Assembly (NCBI RefSeq): GCF_019879105.1 | Contig: NZ_CP082247.1 | Coordinates: 372,001 to 436,000, forward strand | Direction: 5' to 3' | Length of the DNA: 64,000 nt | Source of the DNA: Natrinema sp. SYSU A 869 | GTDB taxonomy: Archaea > Halobacteriota > Halobacteria > Halobacteriales > Natrialbaceae | Part shown: positions 17,454-25,850 of the stretch, in pieces | Numbering within the stretch: the first letter of the stretch is position 1 | How the letters are laid out: each line of letters begins with the position of its first letter | Position numbers and translations under genes: made by a program | The notes under the pieces: generated by a model | What the model saw: only the letters and a program-made list of their open reading frames with translations | The model's database searches: none | Told to the model about the DNA's origin: nothing

Positions 17454-17513
17454 TCCCCGTTGTCGGTTTCAGATGGCTTGAGGTGTCTTGGCCGGAGCCG
17501 GCCTCCCCGGACA

Positions 17514-17777
17514 TCACTGATCAGTCTCCGGCCCGACTCTCCGGCTGTATTCGACGATCGTGCGTTTTTGGACTGTCCTGAACGGGTGGACTTTGAGGAT
17601 AACCGAGTGGTGACGGCGTCGGTCAACTCTCTCGACAGTGGCCGTTTCGTCGGTTCGAAGCGTTACTTCTTCGCCCGCTTCGGGAAAGGAGATCGCCTCT
17701 GCGATCCCATTCACTGGTTCGAGATGTGATTTCTCGTCGGAGTCCATCTCGCTCGAGAACTGCCCCTGATCAGACAT
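17514..17777 (-). CDS. Small hypothetical protein of the plasmid module
   Basis: An 87-residue acidic protein (MSDQGQFSSEMDSDEKSHLE, then GIAEAISFPEAGEEVTLRTD), with a short beta-rich middle and a basic C-terminus (VQKRTIVEYSRR). The start lies 6 nt after the stop of the gene above it on the same strand, so the two were probably one transcript. No family recognised. Confidence 0.5.
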   Translation of the reverse strand: MSDQGQFSSEMDSDEKSHLEPVNGIAEAISFPEAGEEVTLRTDETATVERVDRRRHHSVILKVHPFRTVQKRTIVEYSRRVGPETDQ

Positions 17778-17783
17778 CGGCGG

Positions 17784-18296
17784 TCACCTGCTTGTTTTGA
17801 GACCATGACTCGAGTCAAGCGTCGTCGAACCGATCTGCAGCGCCTTTCGGTTGCGATCAACTGAGCCGACAGGACAACTCTCGTTAGCACATTGTACTAA
17901 CCGCTCAGACACCTGGTTCAGTTCCACAGTGCACGAGTGCCAAATCTGGGACGACTGTTTACCAGATACACGCTCGAGTCGGATCCCCGCATCTTCCGCT
18001 GCGTCGATAAGACGGCGGTTGAACGTCGGAATTAACCACTCTCCGAGTTGCGGCCCTTTACTGTAACTCGCAACATCCGTGAACGACTGTCGGCCGCACC
18101 GATCGGATTCCTCGAGTGCGATCACTGGCTGAGGATAGTAGTGTCAGTAGTCGACCACCTCGTCTACGGCCGCATTGACGAGTTGATCTGACTCTTTCCC
18201 GAGTTCGCGAATGAGCCTGAGACACTGGACAAACTGGGGTGTCGTGCGAGTGCTGAAATGGCCGTGAAGACACTGGACACGATGGGGTGTGAACAC
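17784..18296 (-). pseudogene. Hypothetical gene with an in-frame TGA
   Basis: Two open stretches in one frame are separated by a single TGA at 18146-18144. The upstream part reads TTPQFVQCLRLIRELGKESD to AAVDEVVDY; after the TGA it continues HYYPQPVIALEESDRCGRQS to STTLDSSHGLKTSR. The downstream part has a GTG at 18125 and may still be made as a 113-residue protein. Both halves have natural haloarchaeal composition, so one gene of about 170 residues was probably present. The front overlaps, in another frame, the tail of the truncated ArdC-like gene, pointing to a rearrangement near 18300. Confidence 0.45.
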
Positions 18297-18475
18297 TGGA
18301 CATCGAGCCACTCCTGGAACTGCTCACTCGAGACTGCGTCGTCAACCTCGTCGACGAGGTCGTCGACCCAGGCTTCCATCGTACGTTGCATCTCCTTGCG
18401 TCTGGTGTCCGAGTCGTCGAAGGACACCTGCGAACAGTCACTTAGAATCATCGTTCTTGACGACGGACGCTCCAT
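18164..18475 (-). pseudogene. Truncated ArdC/ImmA-type protein, N-terminal part
   Basis: The start resembles the N-terminus of ArdC-like proteins common on haloarchaeal plasmids (VSFDDSDTRRKEMQRTMEAW, then SSEQFQEWLDVQ). In complete proteins a single-strand-DNA-binding N-domain is followed by a zinc metallopeptidase domain with an HExxH-type motif. Here the homology ends near 18306 and the frame runs into unrelated sequence. Near the break GTCCAGTGT occurs three times (at about 18220, 18268 and 18300), possible recombination points. The metallopeptidase part is absent. The start at 18475 follows the same leader hairpin as the tfb gene at 20380. Confidence 0.55.
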
Positions 18476-18483
18476 TCTGGAAC

Positions 18484-18503
18484 GCCCCTCACCCCCTTCG
18501 GGG
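18484..18503 (-). promoter_or_regulatory. Leader hairpin upstream of the ArdC-like gene
   Basis: On the minus strand it reads CCCCGAAGGGGGTGAGGGGC, a stem with a small loop followed by a G-rich tail, placed a few nt before the start. Closely similar to the element before tfb at 20409-20431, so it is probably a shared 5' untranslated or operator element. Confidence 0.5.
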
Positions 18504-18687
18504 AAGAAAAACACACTCGAGGGAGCGCTCGAGCGACTCCATTACAGTGGATAGTAGCACAGTTTCTTTATTCAGAAGGTCGCACGAAAACCACGTTACG
18601 TATAGAGCAACCACCTAACGGTTGGTTCAGTAGTGGAACTGCCAGACTAATAGGATTCCAATAGAAGCTGTCGGCCAAGTCTGACGG

Positions 18688-19257
18688 TCAGTTATTGAGT
18701 TTTGGGTACTCTAACTGGAGTTCTCCATTGAGCGTGTAGTCACTTTCGAGGACATCACTACTTGTGAGTTCGATTGTCGTGTGAATAGTGAGTTTGGTGG
18801 CGGTTTCTGCTACCGGCTTGACGAGAAGGTTGAGGATACTGATAGTCTCATCTGCAAGGTCATCCAAATCAAATATCTCTATGACTGTTCCGAGAGCACG
18901 GTCAGGCGTGTAGAGCGCCACTGAGGGTGGTGGCGAACTATCTCCTTCTACTGGCGAGGCGAGAGCGACCTTTGGGGATGATTCCGTCGCTACTTCGGGC
19001 ATCCACACTCTGAGTTTGATGGACTTCACAGCCGTCCCCTCGCGGTGCCAGATCTCGATTGGTACATCGATTACCCCAGAGTCAACATGGCCAGTTACCC
19101 CAAATTTCCCGACTTCCCCATTGGTGTTTGTAAAGACGAGCGTCTTTCGCCCGCTTGAGTCCCCATTAACGGTCGGAGAGTATTTGTTCACTTCGTATTG
19201 TGCTACACCCCGCCGTTGCGACGACTCCAGTACTACATGCTGCCGCGAGATACTCAC
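18688..19257 (-). CDS. Hypothetical beta-rich protein
   Basis: A 189-residue protein without signal peptide or membrane helix. Most of it is predicted beta strand (VDVPIEIW-like and ATKLTIHTTIEL segments) with several Pro/Ser turns, ending ELQLEYPKLNN. No motif or family recognised. It lies between the truncated ArdC-like gene and tfb on the same strand, with about 200 bp of AT-rich sequence upstream (19258-19456), so it probably has its own promoter. Confidence 0.6.
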   Translation of the reverse strand: MSISRQHVVLESSQRRGVAQYEVNKYSPTVNGDSSGRKTLVFTNTNGEVGKFGVTGHVDSGVIDVPIEIWHREGTAVKSIKLRVWMPEVATESSPKVALASPVEGDSSPPPSVALYTPDRALGTVIEIFDLDDLADETISILNLLVKPVAETATKLTIHTTIELTSSDVLESDYTLNGELQLEYPKLNN

Positions 19258-19456
19258 GTCTATTCACATTATTGACAGTCCTACGGTTGGTGAACTATTT
19301 TTTGGTATTTAATGACCTTTCTTAACAATTCACAATTGATATGTATGAACACATAGTTACCAAATTACCAAATTCTTTCTCAGCCGGATTTCTGAATAAA
19401 GAAACCGCGCTACCAACTACTGGTTGCAAGCGTCCTATCTAAGTTGTCTATCAGGC

Positions 19457-20380
19457 CTAGGTATCGATCTCGAGTAAGTCGTCTCGCCGACTGCGGAGCG
19501 TGTTTGGCGATGTTCCTGCGATATCGGCGATCCGCTGCTGGGAAAGACACAAACCGACTCGCTGGGCCGCGAGATAGAGACAGCCCGCTGCGACGCCACT
19601 CGGCCGGTAGCCGATCGTCAATCCGCGTTCGCGTGCCTCCTGTGCGAGCTCGAGCGCTCGTCGACGAACCTGGGCTGGTACCTCAAGTTCTGTCGCAAGC
19701 CTCGGAATGCGATCTGCTGCTGAAATCGGCTGTGTCGGTAACTCGAGTTCGACGTTCATCGCGTTGTAGGCGATGGTGAGTCTCTCCTGGTCATAGCGTG
19801 CACTGGCTGCGACTTCTGCCCGTGATCGTCCGAGTCCGTTACACCGAGAGGTTGCGTAGACGCTGGCTGCGGCCACCGCCTCAAGCGAGCGACCCCGACA
19901 GAGTTGTTCGGATTGGGCACGTCGGAAGAGCGCACATGCTTGGTCACGGATACTGTCTGCCAGACCTAGACTAGCTACAATCCGCCGCACTTCACTGAGT
20001 CCATAGGCGAGGTTCCGGTCTGCTTTCGATTGCCACTGTGCACGGGACTGTTCGCGACGCAGTCGATTCAGTTGTCGTCGCTTTGTGCTCGAGAGGGTAT
20101 TTCCGTTTCCATCCGTCTTGTATCCAATCTCGGTGGAGAGGCCTTGATCGTGGCGTGTCGGTGTCAGTGGTGCACCGGTCCGCTTCTGGGTTTCTCCGTC
20201 GTCATTTCGGCCCCAGTCTGGCCCTCGGTCTAATTGGTTGTTCTCGAGGATGAGTCCACAATCCTCGCAGATCATTTGGCGGTCGGTCTGTCGAATATTG
20301 CCATCACAGTCCGGACAGTCGGTTGCAGTCGTCTGGACGTCTTCGTCGAACGCAGTCGTGTAGATATCTCTCGTTGCCAT
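19457..20380 (-). CDS. tfb: Transcription initiation factor TFB
   Basis: About 307 residues. An N-terminal zinc ribbon (CPDCDGNIRQTD, then MICEDCG; C-x2-C-x15-C-x2-C) is followed by the B-reader region and two cyclin-like repeats (first: LAYGLSEVRRIVASLGL to SVYATSRCNGLGRSRAEVAA; second: IPRLATELEVPAQVRRRALE to CLYLAAQRVGLCLSQQRIAD). TFB recruits RNA polymerase to the TBP-TATA complex. Haloarchaea carry several TFBs that sort promoters, and plasmid copies are usual. The start at 20380 (MATRDIYTT) is preferred to an ATG seven codons upstream. The upstream region has TATA-like TTTTTAAA and the leader hairpin. Confidence 0.92.
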   Translation of the reverse strand: MATRDIYTTAFDEDVQTTATDCPDCDGNIRQTDRQMICEDCGLILENNQLDRGPDWGRNDDGETQKRTGAPLTPTRHDQGLSTEIGYKTDGNGNTLSSTKRRQLNRLRREQSRAQWQSKADRNLAYGLSEVRRIVASLGLADSIRDQACALFRRAQSEQLCRGRSLEAVAAASVYATSRCNGLGRSRAEVAASARYDQERLTIAYNAMNVELELPTQPISAADRIPRLATELEVPAQVRRRALELAQEARERGLTIGYRPSGVAAGCLYLAAQRVGLCLSQQRIADIAGTSPNTLRSRRDDLLEIDT

Positions 20381-20408
20381 TGCTGACTCCGAAGGGGACA
20401 ACAGAACA

Positions 20409-20431
20409 GCCCCTTCACCCCTTTTGGGGCG
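20409..20431 (-). promoter_or_regulatory. Leader hairpin upstream of tfb
   Basis: Minus strand CGCCCCAAAAGGGGTGAAGG followed by GGC, directly after the TATA-like TTTTTAAA and before the start codon. The CCCC-loop-GGGGTGA-GGGGC layout is shared with 18484-18503. Confidence 0.5.
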
Positions 20432-20563
20432 ATAAAATACAGTTTAAAAACCGTCTTCCGAGCGTCTGCATCGAGTCTACTACCTTTGAGTCTGCGTGAT
20501 CGATACCGAAGGGTGTGACCTCACTGATCGTCGTCCGTGTTCCATTCCGGCGGTAGCTCTGAT

Positions 20564-21193
20564 CTACGTAAACTCCTCGCTAAGATGTGCATCGAGTTCA
20601 TCATCGAGCGTGGCTAGTTCTCCTGAGATGCCGTCATCGACATCGTCAGCTTCCACAGTCACGTTGACTCCCTCATCGAGAGACAGTTGCTCATCGATCA
20701 CCGCTCGTTCCTCTTCCCAGTCGGAAACGCTCTTGATCGCATATTTTTGGCGTCGCCGCCACTCCCCGTCTTGTTTTTGCCAGAGGTAGACCATTCCCTC
20801 GTTAGTCTCGTACGATCCTTTCTCGACGATATTGACGATGGCTTTCCACCAGTTGTCGTTCTGGAAGAGGGTTTCGCCGACGCCAACAGTGTAGTAGTCA
20901 CTCACCGGAAACGCCATCGTTACGTCCGACGGCGGGTCGCTCCGAATATACTGGTCGATTATCTCGCGGTCTGTCGCCCAAGCTTCCGCGGTTTTCACGA
21001 CATACTTGTTCTTCCGCGTCCAGCTATCGTCGTCCCGATGCCAGAGATATACTGCAGTCTCGTTGGCGTCCGAATTAGTGTCAAACTGATAGGTGACGAC
21101 TGCTTTCCACCATTCGTCAGTCCGATACAGACTGGTTGCCTCGAGCACCTGAAGCGAGTCGTGGACGGGAACGTCTGTGTTCGTATTACTCAT
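20564..21193 (-). CDS. Two-repeat WWK protein of the DndD-like operon
   Basis: A 209-residue protein made of two related units of about 65 residues. Unit 1 has LYRTDEWWKAVVTYQF, VYLWHRDDDSWTRKNKYVVK and EAWATDREIIDQYI. Unit 2 has LFQNDNWWKAIVNIV, VYLWQKQDGEWRRRQKYAIK and SDWEEERAVIDEQL. The repeated WWKA-x-V and YLW-x6-W-R-K-KY patterns suggest a beta-sheet domain with exposed aromatics, possibly binding nucleic acid or a partner. The last 40 residues are acidic. It follows the gene at 21260 on the same strand after 66 nt, as last gene of the operon. No family recognised. Confidence 0.65.
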   Translation of the reverse strand: MSNTNTDVPVHDSLQVLEATSLYRTDEWWKAVVTYQFDTNSDANETAVYLWHRDDDSWTRKNKYVVKTAEAWATDREIIDQYIRSDPPSDVTMAFPVSDYYTVGVGETLFQNDNWWKAIVNIVEKGSYETNEGMVYLWQKQDGEWRRRQKYAIKSVSDWEEERAVIDEQLSLDEGVNVTVEADDVDDGISGELATLDDELDAHLSEEFT

Positions 21194-21259
21194 ATGGCAC
21201 CGTCAGGACGAGGGCGATGAGCCGTCATGTGAGTGTGGTCGTTCCATCCTGCCCATTAC

Positions 21260-21742
21260 TTATCGTCCCATCATTTCGTCGTCGAAGCTCTCGACGATCG
21301 CGCCCAGTTCTCCCTCGATAACGTCATCATCTTCTTCTTCTTTCCGAGACTCGATGTAGTTCACAATGGCGTCGGTCGGGTCACCCGCGTTCTGACCGAA
21401 TTTCTCCTCGGCGAATTCGAGCCCACCGGCAGCGTACTGTGCGATAACGCGTTTATGCTCCTCTTTGTCGACGAGAGCCTCCGGTTTACCGGTGTCTTGA
21501 AACGCGAGACAGGCCGCGACCGTGTGAAAGAGGTCCCGCGAGTGGACGTTCTGGAGGCCTGCCTCGCCATCCGTCTCAGCATCCGAATCGCCCTTGAAGT
21601 CCTCTCGTCTCACTTCGCCTTCCCGGTAGCCGACAACGGCAAGGAACAGCAGTACCTCGTAGTAGTAGTCGAAGACTTCGTATTCGTCGACAAGCTGGTT
21701 GTACAGTTCACCCTGTTCGTACTCGATGAGTAGTTTTCCCAT
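21260..21742 (-). CDS. Dnd system-associated-like protein
   Basis: About 160 residues. The pattern LYNQLVDEYEVFDYYYEVLL FLAVVGYREG at the front and HKRVIAQYAAGGLEF near the end resembles small proteins annotated as Dnd system-associated protein 4 (Fxxxx..LxxAAxxGY.., EEYANGG), which accompany phosphorothioation loci. The ATG at 21742 lies 2 nt after the DndD-like stop, implying translational coupling. The C-terminus is strongly acidic. It probably acts with the SMC-like ATPase. The assignment is from memory of the pattern and needs a profile search. Confidence 0.55.
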   Translation of the reverse strand: MGKLLIEYEQGELYNQLVDEYEVFDYYYEVLLFLAVVGYREGEVRREDFKGDSDAETDGEAGLQNVHSRDLFHTVAACLAFQDTGKPEALVDKEEHKRVIAQYAAGGLEFAEEKFGQNAGDPTDAIVNYIESRKEEEDDDVIEGELGAIVESFDDEMMGR

Positions 21743-21744
21743 GA

Positions 21745-23775
21745 TCAATTACCTGCCGTTGCGGTCTGTTCGGCCTTGATTTGCGTCTGCGGGGAACGAT
21801 CTTCTCCATCACCCTCGTCGAAGTCAAGCCAGTACTGTTTCCCGGCAATGTCTCTCATCTCCTCTTCGACAGGTCCCTCCCACTGAGAGTCGGTTGCGAA
21901 GACCATAACCTGGGTCGCCAGTTCTGGAAGGATTCGGCTTACTTCGCGTCGGTGGTCCTTGTCGAGCGCACCGAACGGCGAGTCCATAACGAGCGGATAG
22001 ATGCCGCCGGTGAAATACTCCGTATTGGAATCATCCTCGTAGCGCCGCCTAGCGATTTTGACGAGGCTCCCGACGAATGCGAGGCTGGCGATCTGCCGCT
22101 CGCCGGTTGACTTATCGACTTCGACGCGATCGTTGCGGACGGACTGCCAAATTTTGAGTTCGAAGTCGTCCGTAATTTCCGCCTCGAGATCCTTACTCGC
22201 TATCGCACCGAAGGTCTGATTCACCTCCTGATTCGACCAACTCCGAACTCGGTCCTTGAGCGTCTCGAATGTGCTGGTAAGCTCTGTCTGGACCTGTTCG
22301 GCCGCTTGCTGGCGTCGCTGTGCGAGACGTGTCTCTTCGCGCTCGTCGCGCTGGTCGGAGATATCGTCTTCCAACTGCTCGATTTCCTCCTCGCGGGTCG
22401 AAATTTTTTCATCAATTCCGCCCTTGTCAGCGATCAGCTGATCTTTCTCTTCTTCTTTTCGCTCGCGCTCGGTCTCAAGATCACTGATCGACTCCCCATC
22501 GGGAGTGGTCCCCTCAAGGTCCTGGAGTTCCGTGCTGATCTCGTCGATTAACTCGACTAATTCGTCGATTTCCTCGTGTTTTCCCTGTCGTCGTTCGATT
22601 AGCGCATCGACCTCGTCGAAGAAGGCAGCGTGTCCGTCAGAAAACTGTCGGAGATGACCGACGATACGCATAGCACCCTGTTCGACTCCGTCCGATGCGA
22701 CCTCGCCGCGGAGCGAGGACACTTGACTGTATGGCGCCGTCTCCGGCTCCAGATCGCGACCACAGATACACTGTTCAGCCTCGAGCAGCGAGTCGAGGAA
22801 GTCGTCGCTCAGTTCCGACGGGATGACCCCATCTTCTCTGAGTTGGTCAATCTCGTCGGCCGTGTCCCGTATCAACGGCATCGCGAGCGGGATGAATCCG
22901 TGTTCCGTAACGGTATCCTTTATCTGACTGTTGATCTCCTCGACATCTGCTTCGAGTTTTTCCTTCTGCTCGCGGTACTCGCTCCGTTTCTCCTGAAGTT
23001 GAGCGCTCTCGTCGAGCCGCGAGAGCTTCTGCTTGATGTCGGAGATTTCTGTTCGAATGCGATCGATCGCACGATCTTTGTCCTCTTTCTTCCGTTCGAG
23101 CTGTTCAATGTCCGATTTAATTGATTGCTTCTCGTCGATCAGCTCTCGGAGTTCCTCACTAGCACTCTCTTGGACCTGCGACTCGAACCGACCGGCGACC
23201 GTCTCTAGGTGTCGCGTCGCCCGTTCAAGGATGGTCAGTCCCATAATGTTCTGAATCGCCTCCTGAATTCGGTCTTGATTATCGATGCCGGCCAACTCGT
23301 CGATGTCCTCTCCGTCGAAGAAGAACAGCTCGCTTAGCCGTTCCGGAATAATCTGACTGAGGACGTTCCCCGGATTATTCAGTTTCGTCGGTCCGCTGCC
23401 GTCATCGTATCCGACAGCGAGGGTCACGTCTTCTAGCGTCCCATCGAAATCCGTCGACGACTGCTTCTCGTAGACGGCCGTCCGAGTCGCCGTGTATTCT
23501 GCCCCATCATGGGTGAACTCTAACGTGACCGAGACGGTCACCTCGTCGCCTGCATTTGCGCCGGCCATCGCACCCTCGCTCGCTAACCGGTCGGGCCGCG
23601 TATCGAAGTCGACGTCCTCGTACAGGAGCCAGGTGAACGCGTTCAGCAGAGTGGTCTTACCGGATCCGTTCGATCCGTGGATCACAGTCACATTGTTCGT
23701 CTCGCCGCGCGCGAATTCAATCACTTCGTCGCGGAATTGTCTGAAGTTCTGGAGTGAGAGTTGGCGAAGTTTCAT
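21745..23775 (-). CDS. DndD-like SMC/Rad50-type ATPase
   Basis: A 676-residue ABC-type ATPase with Walker A HGSNGSGKTT (from residue 33), a long coiled coil (about 200-520) interrupted by an apex with a single CIC knuckle (EQCICGRDL) like a reduced zinc hook, then the signature region (STGERQIASLAFVG) and Walker B (YPLVMDSPFGALD). The order and the phrase SELFFFDGEDIDELA are typical of DndD, the ATPase of DNA phosphorothioation systems, which is thought to alter DNA structure for the DndC sulfur-transfer step. No DndC or DndA-like gene is seen nearby. The start codon shares one base with the stop of the tiny gene before it. Confidence 0.85.
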   Translation of the reverse strand: MKLRQLSLQNFRQFRDEVIEFARGETNNVTVIHGSNGSGKTTLLNAFTWLLYEDVDFDTRPDRLASEGAMAGANAGDEVTVSVTLEFTHDGAEYTATRTAVYEKQSSTDFDGTLEDVTLAVGYDDGSGPTKLNNPGNVLSQIIPERLSELFFFDGEDIDELAGIDNQDRIQEAIQNIMGLTILERATRHLETVAGRFESQVQESASEELRELIDEKQSIKSDIEQLERKKEDKDRAIDRIRTEISDIKQKLSRLDESAQLQEKRSEYREQKEKLEADVEEINSQIKDTVTEHGFIPLAMPLIRDTADEIDQLREDGVIPSELSDDFLDSLLEAEQCICGRDLEPETAPYSQVSSLRGEVASDGVEQGAMRIVGHLRQFSDGHAAFFDEVDALIERRQGKHEEIDELVELIDEISTELQDLEGTTPDGESISDLETERERKEEEKDQLIADKGGIDEKISTREEEIEQLEDDISDQRDEREETRLAQRRQQAAEQVQTELTSTFETLKDRVRSWSNQEVNQTFGAIASKDLEAEITDDFELKIWQSVRNDRVEVDKSTGERQIASLAFVGSLVKIARRRYEDDSNTEYFTGGIYPLVMDSPFGALDKDHRREVSRILPELATQVMVFATDSQWEGPVEEEMRDIAGKQYWLDFDEGDGEDRSPQTQIKAEQTATAGN

Positions 23776-23930
23776 CAGTTAATTTCTTCTTCGATAATCG
23801 TCTCGATGTCGTCGTTGATGCCCATTGGATTGTCGAGGTTGAGTTTCTCCTTCTCGGCAGCCAGTACCCGTTCACGGATTCGCTTTCGCGTTCCGTCTGG
23901 GATAGATATTTCGTCTCCGCTGTCAGTCAT
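23775..23930 (-). CDS. Tiny protein coupled to the DndD-like gene
   Basis: A 51-residue protein (MTDSGDEISIPDGTRKRIRE, then RVLAAEKEKLNLDNPMGIND, ending IETIIEEEIN). A short beta-like start followed by helices gives a faint ribbon-helix-helix look, so it may bind DNA or replace the small DndE partner. Its TGA stop and the DndD-like ATG share one base, so the two are translated together. The function is inferred only from position. Confidence 0.6.
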   Translation of the reverse strand: MTDSGDEISIPDGTRKRIRERVLAAEKEKLNLDNPMGINDDIETIIEEEIN

Positions 23931-24024
23931 CACTCCTACCAGAGTCTGACATCACTTATATCTTATAACGAACGAACGCCTTGCTGTCGGGTGATGAAAT
24001 AGTCTCCGTGAATGACGACTGACT

Positions 24025-25434
24025 CTATGCCCCAAGGAGGTCGTACTGGCGTTTGAGCCGCTGTAGTGATCCGTCGGTTGTCAGAACCCCGTCGATGTCG
24101 GCATCGGGGTGATTGCGAGCGGCGTCCGCGAACGTCGAGACGCGCTCGAGTTCGCTCTCGAGCAATCGACGCTCTGCCTCGTATTCGTTACCCGAGAGAA
24201 ACGCTGGCCGGCCGTTGACACTCGGTACGGTGATAAAATCGTGAATGACAGCGAACTCCTTGCCCGGATGTGTGCGGAGAATCCGGCCACGGCGCTGGAC
24301 GTACTGACGCGGATTACTCGTACTCGCTAAAATGTACGCGCTTCTCGTTGCTGGCACGTCGACACCTTCGTCGAGACAACGAATCGAGGTGAGGACGTCG
24401 ATTTCACCGGCATCAAATCGCTCGAGTAGCCGCTCCCGTTCGGGCTGTGATTCTCGTGCTGTGAATCGCTCGACGGTGAGACCAGGCATTGTCCGAAGTC
24501 GGTCGGTTGTCGCGTCGACGTGTCGTTCGCCGGTACCCGATTCGACACCGGTTGAGCCATCGCTACAGTAGACGAGTGTGTGGCTCACCCCCGACTCCTG
24601 CTCGAGTAGGTCGACGAGGATATCGAGTTTTCGCCGCGCCGTCCCGATCAATCGCGCACGTTTAAACAATGTTTGTTGGAGCGCTGGATTGTCTTCGAGC
24701 GCAACGTCGTCGGAGCTGGACGCCGATAGGCGGCCGACCTTCGCCGTCAGTCGTCGGTATTCTTCAATCTCCTCTGCAGTGAGTTCGACGATGTGCGGAA
24801 CGTAGTAGTATTCACATAACGCGGCGGCGTCGATTGCCTGCGAAAGTCCATACTCGAACACCGTCTCGCCGAAATACTGTCTGAGGGCGAGTGTCCCCGA
24901 TTCATCGTACCACCGTTCTGGTGTTGCCGACAGCCCTAGTCGAAAGTTGAACGCTTGAGAGAGTCCCTTGCGCATTTGTTCGGCGCCAAGGTGGTGGACT
25001 TCGTCGCCGATGATCATCATCGGTCCAGTAGCTCGCTGAAGCGTTCGTTGTGCCGGATCCATCGAGAGCGTTCGGTGCGTGGTAACGACGACACACAGCG
25101 ACCGGGAGCCGTGATTGAACTCGAGGAGCTCGCGCTCGAGACGGGGCTGCCAGTCTGCACGCGACTGGTAGGCCAGTACTGGACTGACGCCGAATGCCTC
25201 CAGCTCTTCTGTCCACTGATCGACGAGGTGCTGGTATGGGACCGCGATGACCAGAAAGAGTCCCTTATCCAGCGAATTAACGACCTGGGTGGCCGAGAGA
25301 AGCGCGGTAATCGTTTTTCCGGTCCCGGTTGCCATGTTGAGGATTCCCTGGCCGTCAGCATCGACCCACCGCTGGATGGCTGTCCGCTGATACGCTCGCG
25401 GTTCGACCCAGTCCGGTGGCTCGAGTGCTGTCAT
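24025..25434 (-). CDS. SF2 helicase, Dnd-type restriction enzyme candidate
   Basis: A 469-residue DEAD/DEAH-type helicase with a Q-like front (EPRAYQRTAIQRWVD), Walker A NMATGTGKTITALLS, motif Ia VIAVPYQHLVDQW, motif II IIGDEVHHLG (DEVH), motif III LSATP, and motif VI YVQRRGRILRTHPGK. It resembles proteins annotated as DNA phosphorothioation system restriction enzyme, with similar length and the phrase APYxHLVDQW. It is the first gene of a minus-strand operon; the tiny gene and the DndD-like gene follow after 94 nt. No separate nuclease domain is visible, so cleavage would need another subunit or a cryptic site. Confidence 0.75.
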   Translation of the reverse strand: MTALEPPDWVEPRAYQRTAIQRWVDADGQGILNMATGTGKTITALLSATQVVNSLDKGLFLVIAVPYQHLVDQWTEELEAFGVSPVLAYQSRADWQPRLERELLEFNHGSRSLCVVVTTHRTLSMDPAQRTLQRATGPMMIIGDEVHHLGAEQMRKGLSQAFNFRLGLSATPERWYDESGTLALRQYFGETVFEYGLSQAIDAAALCEYYYVPHIVELTAEEIEEYRRLTAKVGRLSASSSDDVALEDNPALQQTLFKRARLIGTARRKLDILVDLLEQESGVSHTLVYCSDGSTGVESGTGERHVDATTDRLRTMPGLTVERFTARESQPERERLLERFDAGEIDVLTSIRCLDEGVDVPATRSAYILASTSNPRQYVQRRGRILRTHPGKEFAVIHDFITVPSVNGRPAFLSGNEYEAERRLLESELERVSTFADAARNHPDADIDGVLTTDGSLQRLKRQYDLLGA

Positions 25435-25850
25435 CGTTGCTCTCGAGTACCTGTGGAATTCTTTTGGTTCATGCTATCCCGTGTTTCAACTCCGCTGCTG
25501 TCTCTTCCTTCGACCTGTCTGACGGTACGGTATCAGCCACGTGGACCCGTTCATTGATACTAACGAGATGTTTCGCCCGGTAATACTTACCCTTCTCGTC
25601 GGAAGGTCACGCACGACGAAATTACGAGAAGATGCGATAAACGGAATCGTCATCAGGGCGCTTCCGATTGGAGATTGTTTAAATGGTCTATCAGACTAAG
25701 GAAAAATTTTCTCATATAACAAGACGGGGCTGCTGTCGCTAAACCCCTATCTCACTGTGCATATATCAATTGAACACACAATATGCAACGATCAAAATTT
25801 AATTGTATCGGTGGATAACCAGGTATACACTATTAGTTGGTCAACTCAAA
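25435..25850. other. Divergent intergenic region
   Basis: About 415 bp between the helicase (minus) and the LAGLIDADG-like gene (plus). The right half is very AT-rich (for example AAGGAAAAATTTTCTCATAT) and should hold the promoter of the plus-strand gene. No gene, repeat or RNA motif is recognised. Confidence 0.5.

Larger units (their letters stand above)
16866..17460. other. Candidate replication origin
   Basis: The intergenic region upstream of orc1 holds five box-like repeats. Those on the gene side (16911 and 17067) point one way. Those at 17364 and 17431 point the other way. Between 17110 and 17340 lies an AT-rich stretch (for example CCGTATTATATCTATCTATA) that could be the unwinding element. 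Inverted boxes around an AT-rich core next to an orc1 gene is the standard haloarchaeal origin design. Confidence 0.75.

Noticed and set aside
20564-25434. A complete Dnd/Pbe phosphorothioation system
   Set aside because: No DndC or DndA-like gene is visible; only the ATPase, associated protein and helicase parts are supported.
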